A stretch of DNA of 64,000 bases from an uncultured Dorea sp. GTDB taxonomy: Bacteria > Bacillota > Clostridia > Lachnospirales > Lachnospiraceae. Made by a program: the position numbers and the translations under genes. The stretch is from contig CAJUMF010000004.1 of assembly GCA_910586965.1 (NCBI GenBank), positions 1-64,000 on the forward strand, in the 5' to 3' direction. Below the pieces are notes generated by a model. The model ran no database searches. It was not told the origin of the DNA and was given only the letters and a program-made list of their open reading frames with translations. The stretch's first letter is position 1; the number at the start of each line of letters is the position of its first letter. Positions 50,522 to 59,949 of this stretch are shown here, in pieces.

Positions 50522-51643
50522 ATGGCAGGCAATGAGAATAAGCAAAAAGCATTAGACGCGGCAATCGCGAAGTTAGAGAAGGATTTCGGAAAAGGAACAG
50601 TGATGAAACTGGGAGACCCGGCGGCTCAGGTAGTTGTCGAGACGGTTCCTACAGGGTGTTTGAGCCTGGACATTGCGCTGGGCATGGGCGGGGTTCCCAA
50701 GGGAAGGGTCGTGGAGGTATACGGACCGGAGTCCAGCGGTAAGACGACGGTGGCTCTCCACATGATCTCGGAAGTTCAGAAAAGGGGCGGGATTGCCGGG
50801 TTTATTGATGCGGAACATGCCCTTGACCCGGTATATGCGGGAAATATCGGCGTGGATATCAACGAGCTCTATATCTCCCAGCCGGACAGCGGAGACCAGG
50901 CGCTTGAGATAGCGGAGACGATGGTGCGCTCGGGGGCTATGGATATCGTGGTCATAGACTCGGTGGCGGCGCTCGTTCCCAGACAGGAGATAGAGGGTGA
51001 TATGGGAGATTCCCATGTGGGCCTGCAGGCGCGGCTTATGTCCCAGGCTTTGAGGAAACTGACCCCCGTAATCAGCAAGTCCAATTGCATCGTGATCTTT
51101 ATCAACCAGCTCCGTGAAAAGGTGGGCGTGATGTTCGGGAACCCGGAGACGACGACAGGCGGGCGCGCGCTTAAGTTCTATGCGTCTGTCCGCATGGATG
51201 TAAGAAGGATAGAGACGTTAAAGCAGGGCGGGGAGATGACGGGAAACCGCACGAGAATCAAGATTGTGAAGAATAAGATTGCGCCGCCGTTCAAGGAGGC
51301 GGAATTTGACATTATGTTCGGGAAGGGCATCTCGAAGGAAGGAGATATCCTCGACCTGGCGGTGGGGCTTAACCTTGTGAATAAGAGCGGCGCATGGTTT
51401 GCCTATAACGGCGATAAGATCGGGCAGGGAAGAGAGAATGCCAAGAGTTACCTTGCAGAGCATCCGGATGTTATGGGAGAGCTTGACAAGAAGATCCGGG
51501 AGCACTACCAGTTTGCAGGAGCCGCGAAAGATGAGGCATCCGACGCAAAGAAAGAAGGAGAAAAGGCGAAATCGCCGGAACCGGCAGAGGATGTGAAGGA
51601 ACCGGCGAAGACGGCGAGGAAAAGGGCGGCGAAAGAAGAGTAG
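50522..51643 (+). CDS. recA: Recombinase A
   Basis: The 373-residue DNA strand-exchange protein and LexA co-protease has Walker [13 protein letters not shown], Walker [14 protein letters not shown], loop L1 [13 protein letters not shown] and loop L2 [20 protein letters not shown]. The Lys/Ala/Glu-rich tail ([20 protein letters not shown]) is typical. The ATG after GAAGGAG is used; a TTG six bases earlier is in frame. It is SOS controlled and followed by recX. Confidence 0.98.
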   Translation: MAGNENKQKALDAAIAKLEKDFGKGTVMKLGDPAAQVVVETVPTGCLSLDIALGMGGVPKGRVVEVYGPESSGKTTVALHMISEVQKRGGIAGFIDAEHALDPVYAGNIGVDINELYISQPDSGDQALEIAETMVRSGAMDIVVIDSVAALVPRQEIEGDMGDSHVGLQARLMSQALRKLTPVISKSNCIVIFINQLREKVGVMFGNPETTTGGRALKFYASVRMDVRRIETLKQGGEMTGNRTRIKIVKNKIAPPFKEAEFDIMFGKGISKEGDILDLAVGLNLVNKSGAWFAYNGDKIGQGRENAKSYLAEHPDVMGELDKKIREHYQFAGAAKDEASDAKKEGEKAKSPEPAEDVKEPAKTARKRAAKEE

Positions 51644-51660
51644 GGCATTGGAGAAGATGA

Positions 51661-52284
51661 ATGGTTGTCACGAATATTGAGGCGGCGTCAAACGCGAAGT
51701 ATAAGGTGTACATAGACGGGGAATACGCGTTTATCCTGTATAAGAAAGAGCTATCCCGCTATCATATTGCTGCCGGGCAGGAGCTTGGGGAGGATATCTA
51801 CCGGAAGATACGCACGGAGATCATAGGTAAGCGGGCGAGGCTGCGCGCCTTGCATTTGCTGAACGATATGGGGCGGACGGAAGAACAGCTCCGCAGGAAA
51901 CTGGAGCGGGATGGTTATGCGGAGGATGTGGTCGAAGAGGCGGTTTCTTATGTGAAGTCTTTCGGCTATGTCAACGACGGGAATTATGCCAGGATTTTTA
52001 TTGACGGCAGGAAGAATAAAAAAAGCAGAAAAGAGATTTTTGCAAATCTCTTACAAAAAGGGATAGATAAAGAAGTTATAGAGCGAGCGTTTGAAGAGTG
52101 TTATGGGGAGGAAGATGCCCGTAATGCGATTGTGCAGATATTAAAAAAGAAGCATTATGACCCTGAAAAAGCCGATAAAAAAGAGACGCAGAGGATATTG
52201 GGATATCTGACGAGGAAAGGATTTGGATACGAAGATATATTTAGCGTTTCTGAAATGCTTGACATCTATGACAAAACAGTATAA
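51661..52284 (+). CDS. recX: Regulatory protein RecX
   Basis: The 207-residue protein is built of three-helix repeats (ALHLLNDMGRTEEQLRRKLE, AVSYVKSFGYVNDGNYARIF, ANLLQKGIDKEVIERAFEE) and modulates RecA filament growth. It follows recA by 17 bases and is probably co-transcribed. An N-terminal ~50-residue beta-like extension is usual in clostridial RecX. Confidence 0.9.
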   Translation: MVVTNIEAASNAKYKVYIDGEYAFILYKKELSRYHIAAGQELGEDIYRKIRTEIIGKRARLRALHLLNDMGRTEEQLRRKLERDGYAEDVVEEAVSYVKSFGYVNDGNYARIFIDGRKNKKSRKEIFANLLQKGIDKEVIERAFEECYGEEDARNAIVQILKKKHYDPEKADKKETQRILGYLTRKGFGYEDIFSVSEMLDIYDKTV

Positions 52285-52334
52285 AATTTAACTGTTGTAT
52301 TTGTACAATGAAAACTAAATAAGGAGGTGCTCCT

Positions 52335-53891
52335 GTGCTAAGTAATGGATTCATTATTGCAATTGCAATAGTGCTTATCATAGCAGCGGCAGTTATCAGC
52401 CATTTTGCTACTGTATCCAGTCTGAAGAACAATGCAGAATCAAAGATTGGGAATGCAGAGACAAAGGCCCGTGAGATTATAGATGATGCGGTCAAGACGG
52501 CTGAGGCGAAAAAGAAGGAGTCTCTTTTGGAAATTAAAGAGGAATCTATCAAGAATAAGAATGAGCTTGAAAAAGAGACCAAGGAACGCAGAGCGGAATT
52601 ACAACGCTATGAGAAGCGTGTCCTTTCCAAAGAAGAGGCTTTAGACAAAAAGTCCGACGCCATTGAGAAGCGAGAGGCAGGATTTGCAGCAAAAGAAGAA
52701 CAGCTCAAACACCGTGAAGCAAAGGTGGAAGAGATGAGCAGGCAAAGAGTACAGGAACTAGAAAGAATCTCAGGACTTACCTCCGAACAGGCAAAAGAAT
52801 ATTTGTTGAAAACTGTTGAAGACGATGTAAAGCATGATACCGCTAAGCTAGTGAAGGAACTGGAGGCCCAGGCTAAGGAAGAAGCAGAGAAGCGTGCCAA
52901 GGAGTGCGTGGTGACTGCAATCCAGAGGTGTGCGGCTGATCATGTGGCTGAGACTACGATTTCGGTTGTGCAGCTTCCCAGCGACGAGATGAAGGGCAGG
53001 ATTATCGGAAGAGAGGGGCGTAATATTCGTACACTGGAAACAATGACTGGTGTGGAACTGATTATTGACGATACCCCGGAGGCAGTAGTGCTCTCTGGCT
53101 TTGACCCGATAAGACGTGAAGTGGCAAGAATTGCTCTTGAAAAACTCATTGTTGACGGACGTATTCATCCGGCAAGAATTGAGGAAATGGTGGAGAAAGC
53201 ACAAAGAGAAGTTGATGCGATGATCCGCGAGGAAGGCGAAGCAGCGGCATTGGAAGCTGGCGTACATGGAATACATCCGGAGCTTATCAAGCTTCTCGGA
53301 CGTATGAAGTTCCGTACAAGCTACGGACAGAATGCACTTAAGCATTCCATGGAAGTATCACAGCTTGCCGGACTTCTTGCCGGCGAGATCGGGCTTGACA
53401 TCAGAGTGGCAAAGAGAGCCGGGCTTTTGCACGATATTGGGAAATCCATCGATCACGATGTGGAAGGTTCCCATATCCAGATTGGTGTAGACCTTTGTAG
53501 AAAATATAAAGAATCTGCAACAGTCATTAATGCGGTGGAAGCGCATCATGGCGATGTAGAACCGGAAACCTTGATCGCGTGTGTGGTGCAGGCTGCAGAT
53601 ACGATTTCTGCTGCAAGGCCGGGCGCGAGACGGGAAACATTAGAAACATATACAAACAGATTGAAACAATTAGAAGACATCACCAACCAATTTAAGGGAG
53701 TTGATAAATCTTTTGCAATTCAGGCAGGTAGAGAGATTCGTGTTATGGTAGTTCCAGAGCAAGTATCCGATGCAGATATGGTCTTGATGGCCAGGGATAT
53801 TGCGAAACAAATTGAGTATGAGCTAGAATATCCAGGACAGATCAAGGTCAATGTAATCCGTGAGTCGCGGGTGACGGACTTTGCCAAATAA
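52335..53891 (+). CDS. rny: Ribonuclease Y
   Basis: The 518-residue membrane-anchored endoribonuclease initiates mRNA decay. An N-terminal membrane helix (residues ~5-25) is followed by a ~180-residue coiled coil rich in Lys/Glu, a KH domain ([15 protein letters not shown]) and an HD domain ([18 protein letters not shown]). The start is a GTG preceded by AAGGAGGTG. Position after recA-recX is common in Firmicutes. Confidence 0.96.
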   Translation: MLSNGFIIAIAIVLIIAAAVISHFATVSSLKNNAESKIGNAETKAREIIDDAVKTAEAKKKESLLEIKEESIKNKNELEKETKERRAELQRYEKRVLSKEEALDKKSDAIEKREAGFAAKEEQLKHREAKVEEMSRQRVQELERISGLTSEQAKEYLLKTVEDDVKHDTAKLVKELEAQAKEEAEKRAKECVVTAIQRCAADHVAETTISVVQLPSDEMKGRIIGREGRNIRTLETMTGVELIIDDTPEAVVLSGFDPIRREVARIALEKLIVDGRIHPARIEEMVEKAQREVDAMIREEGEAAALEAGVHGIHPELIKLLGRMKFRTSYGQNALKHSMEVSQLAGLLAGEIGLDIRVAKRAGLLHDIGKSIDHDVEGSHIQIGVDLCRKYKESATVINAVEAHHGDVEPETLIACVVQAADTISAARPGARRETLETYTNRLKQLEDITNQFKGVDKSFAIQAGREIRVMVVPEQVSDADMVLMARDIAKQIEYELEYPGQIKVNVIRESRVTDFAK

Positions 53892-53923
53892 TGTAATATA
53901 ATAAAAGTATGAGCATTGAAACC

Positions 53924-53971
53924 AAGGAAAGTCTTGATAAAACAAGTATACAGGACTTTCCTTATTTTTTT
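53924..53971 (+). terminator. Terminator of rny
   Basis: AAGGAAAGTC and GACTTTCCTT form a ten-base stem around a 20-base loop, followed by ATTTTTTTG. Confidence 0.88.
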
Positions 53972-53999
53972 GTTTTTTGATTGGGAAAGGAAAAAAATT

Positions 54000-54542
54000 A
54001 TGGGAGACGAGATAAAGAGAGTAGGAAGAGAATTGATCCACAAAGGAGCCATCATTGATGTGTATACAGACCACATGGAATTTTCCAACGGGCATCATGC
54101 CGACTGGGATTTTATTCATCATGACGGGGCGGCCGCAGTGGTGCCGGTTCTTCCGGATGGCAGGATTCTGATGGTCAGGCAGTTTCGAAATGCGTTGGAC
54201 CGTGAGACTTTGGAGATTCCCGCCGGGAAACTGGATGCCTCCGACGAGCCGGGATGTGCCTGTGCAAGCCGGGAGCTGGAGGAAGAAACCGGATACAGGT
54301 CTGAGCAATTGGAATGGCTGATTACTTTGCGTACAACAGTTGCGTTTTGCGATGAGAAGATTGAAATCTATGTTGCAGAGAACCTAGAACCGTCAAGACA
54401 GAATCTTGATGAAGACGAGTTTGTAGATGTTAAGGCATATACACTGGAGCAATTGAAAGAGAAGATTTATTCCGGAGTTATCCAGGATTCTAAGACAGTG
54501 GCAGCACTTTTGGCATATGAGGCAAAGTATTTGCGTCAATAG
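54000..54542 (+). CDS. Nudix hydrolase (ADP-ribose pyrophosphatase-like)
   Basis: The 180-residue enzyme resembles NudF/YqkG, which hydrolyses ADP-ribose. The Nudix box reads GKLDASDEPG, then RELEEETGY, with one extra residue between the Gly and the REL segment compared with the strict pattern. EIPAGKLDAS and the upstream MVRQFRNALDRETLEIP are typical of this subgroup. The ATG after AAAGGA is preferred; an in-frame upstream ATG lies inside the rny terminator. Confidence 0.87.
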   Translation: MGDEIKRVGRELIHKGAIIDVYTDHMEFSNGHHADWDFIHHDGAAAVVPVLPDGRILMVRQFRNALDRETLEIPAGKLDASDEPGCACASRELEEETGYRSEQLEWLITLRTTVAFCDEKIEIYVAENLEPSRQNLDEDEFVDVKAYTLEQLKEKIYSGVIQDSKTVAALLAYEAKYLRQ

Positions 54543-54563
54543 TAATTTGTCTGTAAGATTTTC

Positions 54564-54593
54564 GAATATATCAAATATAACTTAACATATAAT
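54564..54593 (+). promoter_or_regulatory. Sigma-E-like promoter before spoIIM
   Basis: GAATATA and CATATAAT are separated by 15 bases, close to the mother-cell sigma-E pattern (GHATATT, 13-15, CATACAAT). Its position 28 bases before a sporulation gene supports this reading. Confidence 0.6.
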
Positions 54594-54620
54594 GAAGTAT
54601 CTTGATTAGGAGGTACGGCT

Positions 54621-55160
54621 GTGAGGATACAGGAAAACGGAAGACATTTTATTCTGTATTATATGTTAGGGTTTTGCGCGGGGATTTTGTATGCAAATCT
54701 TTTTGCAAAAGATTATATTATCAGTATGGGGATTCTCAGTGAATATTTTCTGAATCAGTACAGCGCTGATGATATTGAGATGGCGGAATACATCTGGTAT
54801 GTGGCGAGAATCCGGCTGGCTCCTGTGCTGCTTTTAGGGGCGCTTGGATGCACCCGGCTTCGAAAGGGAGTCGTGGCGGTATTCATATTGTGGACAGGCT
54901 TTTCCTGCGGCCTTCTATTCACTTCAGCAGTTATAAAGATGGGGGTTAAGGGGATTGTATTATGTCTGATCGCATTGGTGCCGCAGTTTTTTTTCTATAT
55001 CGCAGGGTATCTTGCTTTGCTTTGGTATCTTTATACTTATCCGCAGTTCCGATGGAATCTGACAAAGACAGTAATCTTTCTCTTTTTGCTGGCAGTTGGA
55101 ATTTTGCTGGAGTGTTATGTGAATCCTGTTATCATGCAGATGTTTATAGGAACGCTCTGA
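54621..55160 (+). CDS. spoIIM: Stage II sporulation protein M-like
   Basis: The 179-residue protein has five predicted membrane helices and a SpoIIM-like order: N-terminal FILYYMLGFCAGILYANLFA, a long extracellular loop with YFLNQYSADDIEMAEYI, and C-terminal helices. In Bacillus SpoIIM works with SpoIID and SpoIIP in peptidoglycan remodelling during engulfment. GTG start after AGGAGGT. A sigma-E-like promoter is placed upstream. Confidence 0.8.
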   Translation: MRIQENGRHFILYYMLGFCAGILYANLFAKDYIISMGILSEYFLNQYSADDIEMAEYIWYVARIRLAPVLLLGALGCTRLRKGVVAVFILWTGFSCGLLFTSAVIKMGVKGIVLCLIALVPQFFFYIAGYLALLWYLYTYPQFRWNLTKTVIFLFLLAVGILLECYVNPVIMQMFIGTL

Positions 55161-55173
55161 TTTGAACGGAACA

Positions 55174-56514
55174 TCAAGCATGTTTTGGAGAGTGCAGGTA
55201 GTGGCTCAGATAGAGGATACACAGCAGAAATGCAGCAAGTTGGCTGGCCAATAATCCTAAAAGATATCCTTCAATTCCGAATATAGGAATGCAGTAAAAA
55301 ACACTTAAGATTCTTAAAATAAGGCTAAATGTATTGATAAGGAAAGAGAGCGTTGTCTTTCCTATTCCATTAATGATGCTGATAAGTGTTGTGTTTGCGT
55401 ATAAAAACGGGCACATCCATGCCAGTGTAACAATGTAATCTCCGGCAGAGCGGCTGTTAAAAATATATGATCCGATCCATTGGCCGCTAAGAAGGAGAAA
55501 AATACAGCAGGCACTTCCCAGCAGTACACAGCAGCAGACACTTTTTTGTATGATGTTCCTCATTTGCTGCTCGCGGTTTAGAGTCTGTGCTTCTGCCACA
55601 GTAGGAAGCAGCATGGTGGAAACAGAATTAGTGATGGCAGAAGGAAACAGAACACAAGGGAGTGCCATGCCGGTCAATACCCCGTAGATACTCAGCGATT
55701 GGGAAACGGACATTCCATGGGATTGAAGCCTTAAGGGAATGGATACTGCTTCAATACTCTGGAGAAGGTTTAAAAGTACCCGGCTTGCGGTCAGCGGGGC
55801 GGAGAGAAGGAAGAGTTCTCCGGCTAAACCAAGATATTCCGGAAGTTTGGCAATCTTTTTTGTAAGGCGCTGGTAATCGAGCGCTTTTTTAGTGATCATT
55901 TTCAAACAGAACATGGAGGAAGCAATCTCTCCGGCGATCAGGCCTCCTACGGCGATAGAGATACCAAATTCTGTTCCGTTTCTTATTCCGATGAGATAGA
56001 AAAGATAGACGGACAAGATTCTTATCAGTTGCTCAATTAACTGGGAAAAGGCAGGGATGCCGGTTTCTTTGAGCCCCAGATAATATCCGACGATACAACT
56101 ATGAACAGAAGCAAAAGGGAAAGCATAGGACAATATGATCAACAGACTGTCACAGCGCGTCTCCTGTAAAAACTGTTCGGCGATAAGTCCGGCGTAACTT
56201 TGCAGCAGCAGCATGACGATGACGGACAAGCTGACAGAGAGTGCCATGGCGGTAAAAAGAAGCTTTCTTGCTTCTTTTTTTTTGCCTACGGAGACACGTT
56301 TTGCCACACATCTTGCAAGAGCTGTTTCGATTCCGGCAGAGGTAAGTGAAAAGCAAAGTGCATAAACAGGGAAGATGAGCTGGTACAAGCCTACGCCTTC
56401 CTCTCCAAAGGTGTGACTTAAAAAAATACGGTAAAAGAATCCCATGAACCGAGTGGCGAATCCGGTGATGGTCAGGATAAGAGTCCCTTTTAAAATTGTG
56501 CGTTTTACTGACAT
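55174..56514 (-). CDS. MOP-superfamily flippase (SpoVB/MurJ-type)
   Basis: The 446-residue protein has 12-14 membrane helices. The N-terminal segment (KGTLILTITGFATRFMGFFY, then FGEEGVGLYQLIFPVYALCF) is typical of stage V sporulation protein B and related polysaccharide/lipid II flippases. It probably moves a lipid-linked wall precursor. The convergent spoIIM supports a sporulation-linked role. Its stop is 13 bases from the spoIIM stop, with no obvious terminator. Confidence 0.86.
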   Translation of the reverse strand: MSVKRTILKGTLILTITGFATRFMGFFYRIFLSHTFGEEGVGLYQLIFPVYALCFSLTSAGIETALARCVAKRVSVGKKKEARKLLFTAMALSVSLSVIVMLLLQSYAGLIAEQFLQETRCDSLLIILSYAFPFASVHSCIVGYYLGLKETGIPAFSQLIEQLIRILSVYLFYLIGIRNGTEFGISIAVGGLIAGEIASSMFCLKMITKKALDYQRLTKKIAKLPEYLGLAGELFLLSAPLTASRVLLNLLQSIEAVSIPLRLQSHGMSVSQSLSIYGVLTGMALPCVLFPSAITNSVSTMLLPTVAEAQTLNREQQMRNIIQKSVCCCVLLGSACCIFLLLSGQWIGSYIFNSRSAGDYIVTLAWMCPFLYANTTLISIINGIGKTTLSFLINTFSLILRILSVFYCIPIFGIEGYLLGLLASQLAAFLLCILYLSHYLHSPKHA

Positions 56515-56582
56515 TTAGTTGCTCCTTGAGCTTATTATTAAAGCATATTCCGAAGGGGGCGTAACTATTCGCATACAAATAC

Positions 56583-56611
56583 TTGACAGATTCTTTCACG
56601 GGTGGTATTCT
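56583..56611 (+). promoter_or_regulatory. Promoter of the isc-like operon
   Basis: TTGACA and TATTCT are separated by 17 bases, just upstream of the Rrf2 operator. Confidence 0.8.
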
Positions 56612-56627
56612 ACATGTGGAAATAAAT

Positions 56628-56644
56628 CCGAGTAAATTACTAGG
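56628..56644. promoter_or_regulatory. Candidate IscR operator
   Basis: CCGAGTAAATTACTAGG is a palindrome (CC-N-AGTAA-A-TTACT-N-GG) in the early transcribed region between the promoter and the Rrf2 gene. It is well placed for negative autoregulation. Confidence 0.65.
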
Positions 56645-56664
56645 GATTAAAAGAAGGTGAGAAG

Positions 56665-57123
56665 TTGAAGCTTTCGACAAAAGGAAGATACGGATTGCGG
56701 GCAATGATCGATCTTGCCAGATACAGCGGAAAAGAACCAGTTACAATTGGCAGTATCGCTGCAAGACAAAATATTTCGGAGCGATATCTCGAGCAGATCG
56801 TAGCTCTGCTGAAAAAGAATGGATTGGTGAAAAGTATCCGGGGGGCATCCGGCGGTTATGTGCTGGCGCGTGAGATGAAGGAAATATCAGTGGGAGATAT
56901 CCTGCGCGCGTTGGAGGGAAGCCTTGAGCCGGTAAAATGTGCAGCTTTTGATTCTGAGGATGGCTGCGAGGCATCCGGCGGATGTGTGTCGAAATATGTG
57001 TGGCAGAGAATTAATGAAAGTATTACCCGCACAGTAGATGAGATGGGTTTGGAAGAGCTGGTGCAGGAAAGTGAGCGGATCAATCCGGAAGGTGATTATA
57101 CAAAGCCTATGTGCAGTTCATAA
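56665..57123 (+). CDS. iscR: Rrf2-family Fe-S regulator (IscR-like)
   Basis: The 152-residue regulator begins KLSTKGRYGLRAMIDLA, has the recognition helix region NISERYLEQIVALLKK, and the wing IRGASGGYVL. Three cysteines in VKCAAFD, DGCEASGGC match the cluster-binding cysteines of IscR. It uses a TTG start after GAAGGTGAG. It heads a four-gene operon for Fe-S assembly and tRNA thiolation and probably represses it when clusters are plentiful. Confidence 0.9.
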   Translation: MKLSTKGRYGLRAMIDLARYSGKEPVTIGSIAARQNISERYLEQIVALLKKNGLVKSIRGASGGYVLAREMKEISVGDILRALEGSLEPVKCAAFDSEDGCEASGGCVSKYVWQRINESITRTVDEMGLEELVQESERINPEGDYTKPMCSS

Positions 57124-57151
57124 AGTTTAGAGAAAAATTGGAGGTACAAAA

Positions 57152-58333
57152 ATGGATAGACTGATATATCTTGACAATGCGGCTACAACGAAGACAGCAC
57201 CGGAGGTTGTGGAGGCAATGCTTCCATACTTTACAGAAAATTACGGGAATCCTTCCAGTGTATACGGATTTGCCGCGAAGAATAAAGAAGAGGTGTCGAA
57301 GCAGCGGGAAGCCATCGCAGAGATGCTTGGCGTGGAGGCGAAAGAAATCTACTTTACGGCAGGGGGCTCTGAGGCGGATAACTGGGCGCTTAAAGCAGCG
57401 GCAGAAAGTTACGCTTCAAAAGGAAATCATATCATTACAACAAAGATAGAACATCACGCGATTCTCCATACTGCAGAGTATCTGGAAAAAAGAGGATTTG
57501 AGGTGACATATCTTGACGTGGATGCAGATGGCGTGGTAAAGCTTGAGGAGCTAAAAGCAGCGATCCGTCCGACGACTATACTCATTTCTGTAATGTTTGC
57601 CAACAATGAAATCGGGACGATACAGCCGATCAAGGAGATTGGGGAGATTGCAAAGGAACATGGCATACTGTTCCACACGGATGCGGTGCAGGCATTTGGT
57701 CAGATTCCCATTTCTGCGGACGAATGCCATATCGATATGCTGAGTGCCAGCGGCCATAAGCTGAATGGGCCGAAGGGCATTGGATTTTTATATATCCGTA
57801 CAGGTGTGAAGATTCGTTCTTTCATTCACGGTGGCGCCCAGGAGAGAAAGCGCCGGGCAGGTACAGAGAATGTACCGGGCATCATAGGGCTTGGGACAGC
57901 GGCTTCGCGGGCAGCAAAAACCATGGAAGAGCGTGCAAAAAAAGAGACAGAATTAAGAGATTATATGATTGGACGTATTTTGGAAGAGATTCCTTATACG
58001 AAGCTCAATGGACATCCGGTAAAGAGGCTTCCAAACAATGCGAATTTCAGTTTCCGTTTCGTGGAGGGAGAGTCTTTGCTGATCATGCTTGATATGAAGG
58101 GAATCTGTGCGTCCAGCGGTTCCGCATGTACGTCCGGGTCTCTGGATCCGTCCCATGTATTACTGGCCATTGGGCTGCCGCATGAGATTGCACACGGTTC
58201 TTTAAGGCTGACGCTCAGTGAGGAAACATCGAAAGAGGACATTGACTATACGGTAGATTGTCTGAAAGAGATCGTAAAGAATCTGCGAGGTATGTCGCCT
58301 CTTTATGAAGATTTTTTGAAAAAGGAGGAATAA
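57152..58333 (+). CDS. iscS: Cysteine desulfurase
   Basis: The 393-residue PLP enzyme takes sulfur from cysteine and passes it to IscU and MnmA. It has IYLDNAATTKTAPEVVEAML at the start, the PLP lysine in SASGHKLNGPKGIGF (~residue 205), and the sulfur-carrying cysteine in SSGSACTSGS (~residue 328) on a NifS/IscS-type loop. GGAGGT precedes the start. It lies between iscR and iscU with short gaps. Confidence 0.96.
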   Translation: MDRLIYLDNAATTKTAPEVVEAMLPYFTENYGNPSSVYGFAAKNKEEVSKQREAIAEMLGVEAKEIYFTAGGSEADNWALKAAAESYASKGNHIITTKIEHHAILHTAEYLEKRGFEVTYLDVDADGVVKLEELKAAIRPTTILISVMFANNEIGTIQPIKEIGEIAKEHGILFHTDAVQAFGQIPISADECHIDMLSASGHKLNGPKGIGFLYIRTGVKIRSFIHGGAQERKRRAGTENVPGIIGLGTAASRAAKTMEERAKKETELRDYMIGRILEEIPYTKLNGHPVKRLPNNANFSFRFVEGESLLIMLDMKGICASSGSACTSGSLDPSHVLLAIGLPHEIAHGSLRLTLSEETSKEDIDYTVDCLKEIVKNLRGMSPLYEDFLKKEE

Positions 58334-58336
58334 GTG

Positions 58337-58780
58337 ATGTATTCAGAGAAAGTAATGGAGCATTTCCAGAATCCGAGAAATGTCGGAGAGATAGAAAACG
58401 CCAGCGGGGTAGGAACCGTCGGCAATGCAAAATGCGGGGATATCATGAGGATTTATCTTGATATCGACGAGAACAAGATCATAAGAGATGTAAAGTTCAA
58501 GACTTTTGGATGCGGTGCGGCAGTTGCTACCAGCAGTATGGCGACGGAGCTTGTGAAGGGAAAGTCTATCGAAGAGGCCATGAAGGTGACAAATCGGGCG
58601 GTGATGGAGGCGCTTGACGGCCTTCCGCCGGTGAAGGTACATTGTTCCCTTCTCGCGGAGGAAGCGATTCATGCGGCTCTCTGGGATTACGCCGAGAAGC
58701 ACCAGATAAAGATTGAAGGACTTGAAAAGCCGAAGTCCGACATCCATGAGGGTGAGGAAGAGGAAGAAGAGGAGTATTAA
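58337..58780 (+). CDS. iscU: Fe-S cluster scaffold (NifU N-terminal/IscU-type)
   Basis: The 147-residue scaffold keeps the three cluster cysteines in GNAKCGDIM, FGCGAAVATSS and VHCSLLAEEA. A clostridial C-terminal extension ends in an acidic tail (EGEEEEEEEY). The ATG follows AAAGGAGG with good spacing; a GTG three bases earlier is less likely. It assembles clusters with the upstream desulfurase. Confidence 0.94.
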   Translation: MYSEKVMEHFQNPRNVGEIENASGVGTVGNAKCGDIMRIYLDIDENKIIRDVKFKTFGCGAAVATSSMATELVKGKSIEEAMKVTNRAVMEALDGLPPVKVHCSLLAEEAIHAALWDYAEKHQIKIEGLEKPKSDIHEGEEEEEEEY

Positions 58781-58816
58781 GATTTATCCAGGAAAATTAA
58801 GCAGGGGAAAGAAAAT

Positions 58817-59893
58817 ATGGAGAAAAAGAGAGTGGTCGTAGGCATGTCGGGGGGAGTGGATTCTTCTGTGGCGGCATGGTTATTGAAGGAGCAGGGCTAT
58901 GATGTCATCGGTGTAACGATGCAGATTTGGCAGGAAGAGGACAATATTTCTTTGGAAGAAAACGGGGGATGTTGCGGACTCAGTGCCGTGGAGGATGCTC
59001 GCCGGGTTGCTGCAAAGCTTGAGATTCCTTATTATGTCATGAATTTTAAACGGGAATTTAAAGAAAAAGTCATTGATTATTTTGTGGATGAGTATATACA
59101 TGGAAGAACGCCAAATCCATGTATAGCCTGTAATCGTTATGTGAAATGGGAATCGCTGTTAAAACGGAGCTTGGAGATCGGTGCAGATTATATCGCTACC
59201 GGGCATTATGCGCGGATCAAGCGGCTTTCGAATGGGCGGCTTACGCTGCGCACTTCTGCTACAAGTTCCAAAGATCAGACCTATGCCCTTTACAACCTGA
59301 CTCAGGAGCAGCTTTCGCGGACTTTAATGCCGGTGGGGGGATTTCACAAAGATGAGATACGTGCCATGGCTGAGCTTGCGGGACTTCGCATCGCAGGAAA
59401 ACCGGACAGTCAGGATATCTGCTTTGTGCCGGATGGCGATTATGTCTCTTTTATAGAGAGAACTACAGGGGAAAGTGCTGTGCCGGGGAATTTTGTCGCT
59501 CCTGACGGGACGGTACTCGGGCAGCATAAAGGGATTATCCATTATACAGTAGGGCAGCGCAAAGGTCTTGGCATTGCCCTGGGATATCCGGCATTTGTAC
59601 TGGAGATCCGTCCGGAGACAAATGAGGTGGTGCTTGGAAGCAATGAGGAATCTCTGTCTCCTTATGTGCGGGCGGACCGGCTTAACTTTATGTCTGTTCC
59701 GGAGCTTGAGGGGGAGAAGCGTGTGTGGGCTAAGATTCGTTATAATCATAAAGGGGCATGGTGCACGGTGAAAAAGACAGGGGAGGATGAGATCCTCTGT
59801 GAATTTGAGGAGCCTCAGAGAGCAGCGGCGCCGGGGCAGGCAGTTGTGCTCTACGATGGCGAGTATGTCCTTGGAGGCGGAATTATAATTTGA
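58817..59893 (+). CDS. mnmA: tRNA-specific 2-thiouridylase
   Basis: The 358-residue enzyme thiolates U34 of Glu, Lys and Gln tRNAs. It has the PP-loop GMSGGVDSSVAAWLL, the first catalytic cysteine in NPCIACNRYVKW, the second in DSQDICFVPDGDY, and the C-terminal beta-barrel (VGQRKGLGIALG). Sulfur would come from the adjacent cysteine desulfurase, which explains the linkage. Confidence 0.96.
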   Translation: MEKKRVVVGMSGGVDSSVAAWLLKEQGYDVIGVTMQIWQEEDNISLEENGGCCGLSAVEDARRVAAKLEIPYYVMNFKREFKEKVIDYFVDEYIHGRTPNPCIACNRYVKWESLLKRSLEIGADYIATGHYARIKRLSNGRLTLRTSATSSKDQTYALYNLTQEQLSRTLMPVGGFHKDEIRAMAELAGLRIAGKPDSQDICFVPDGDYVSFIERTTGESAVPGNFVAPDGTVLGQHKGIIHYTVGQRKGLGIALGYPAFVLEIRPETNEVVLGSNEESLSPYVRADRLNFMSVPELEGEKRVWAKIRYNHKGAWCTVKKTGEDEILCEFEEPQRAAAPGQAVVLYDGEYVLGGGIII

Positions 59894-59949
59894 GACAGGT
59901 AAAAGTTTATAGAAGACAGGGATAAGAATATAGGAGGCAGACGGACAGT

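Noticed and set aside
50573..51016. Minus-strand frame opposite recA
   Set aside because: recA is conserved over this whole region and the antisense frame has no features.
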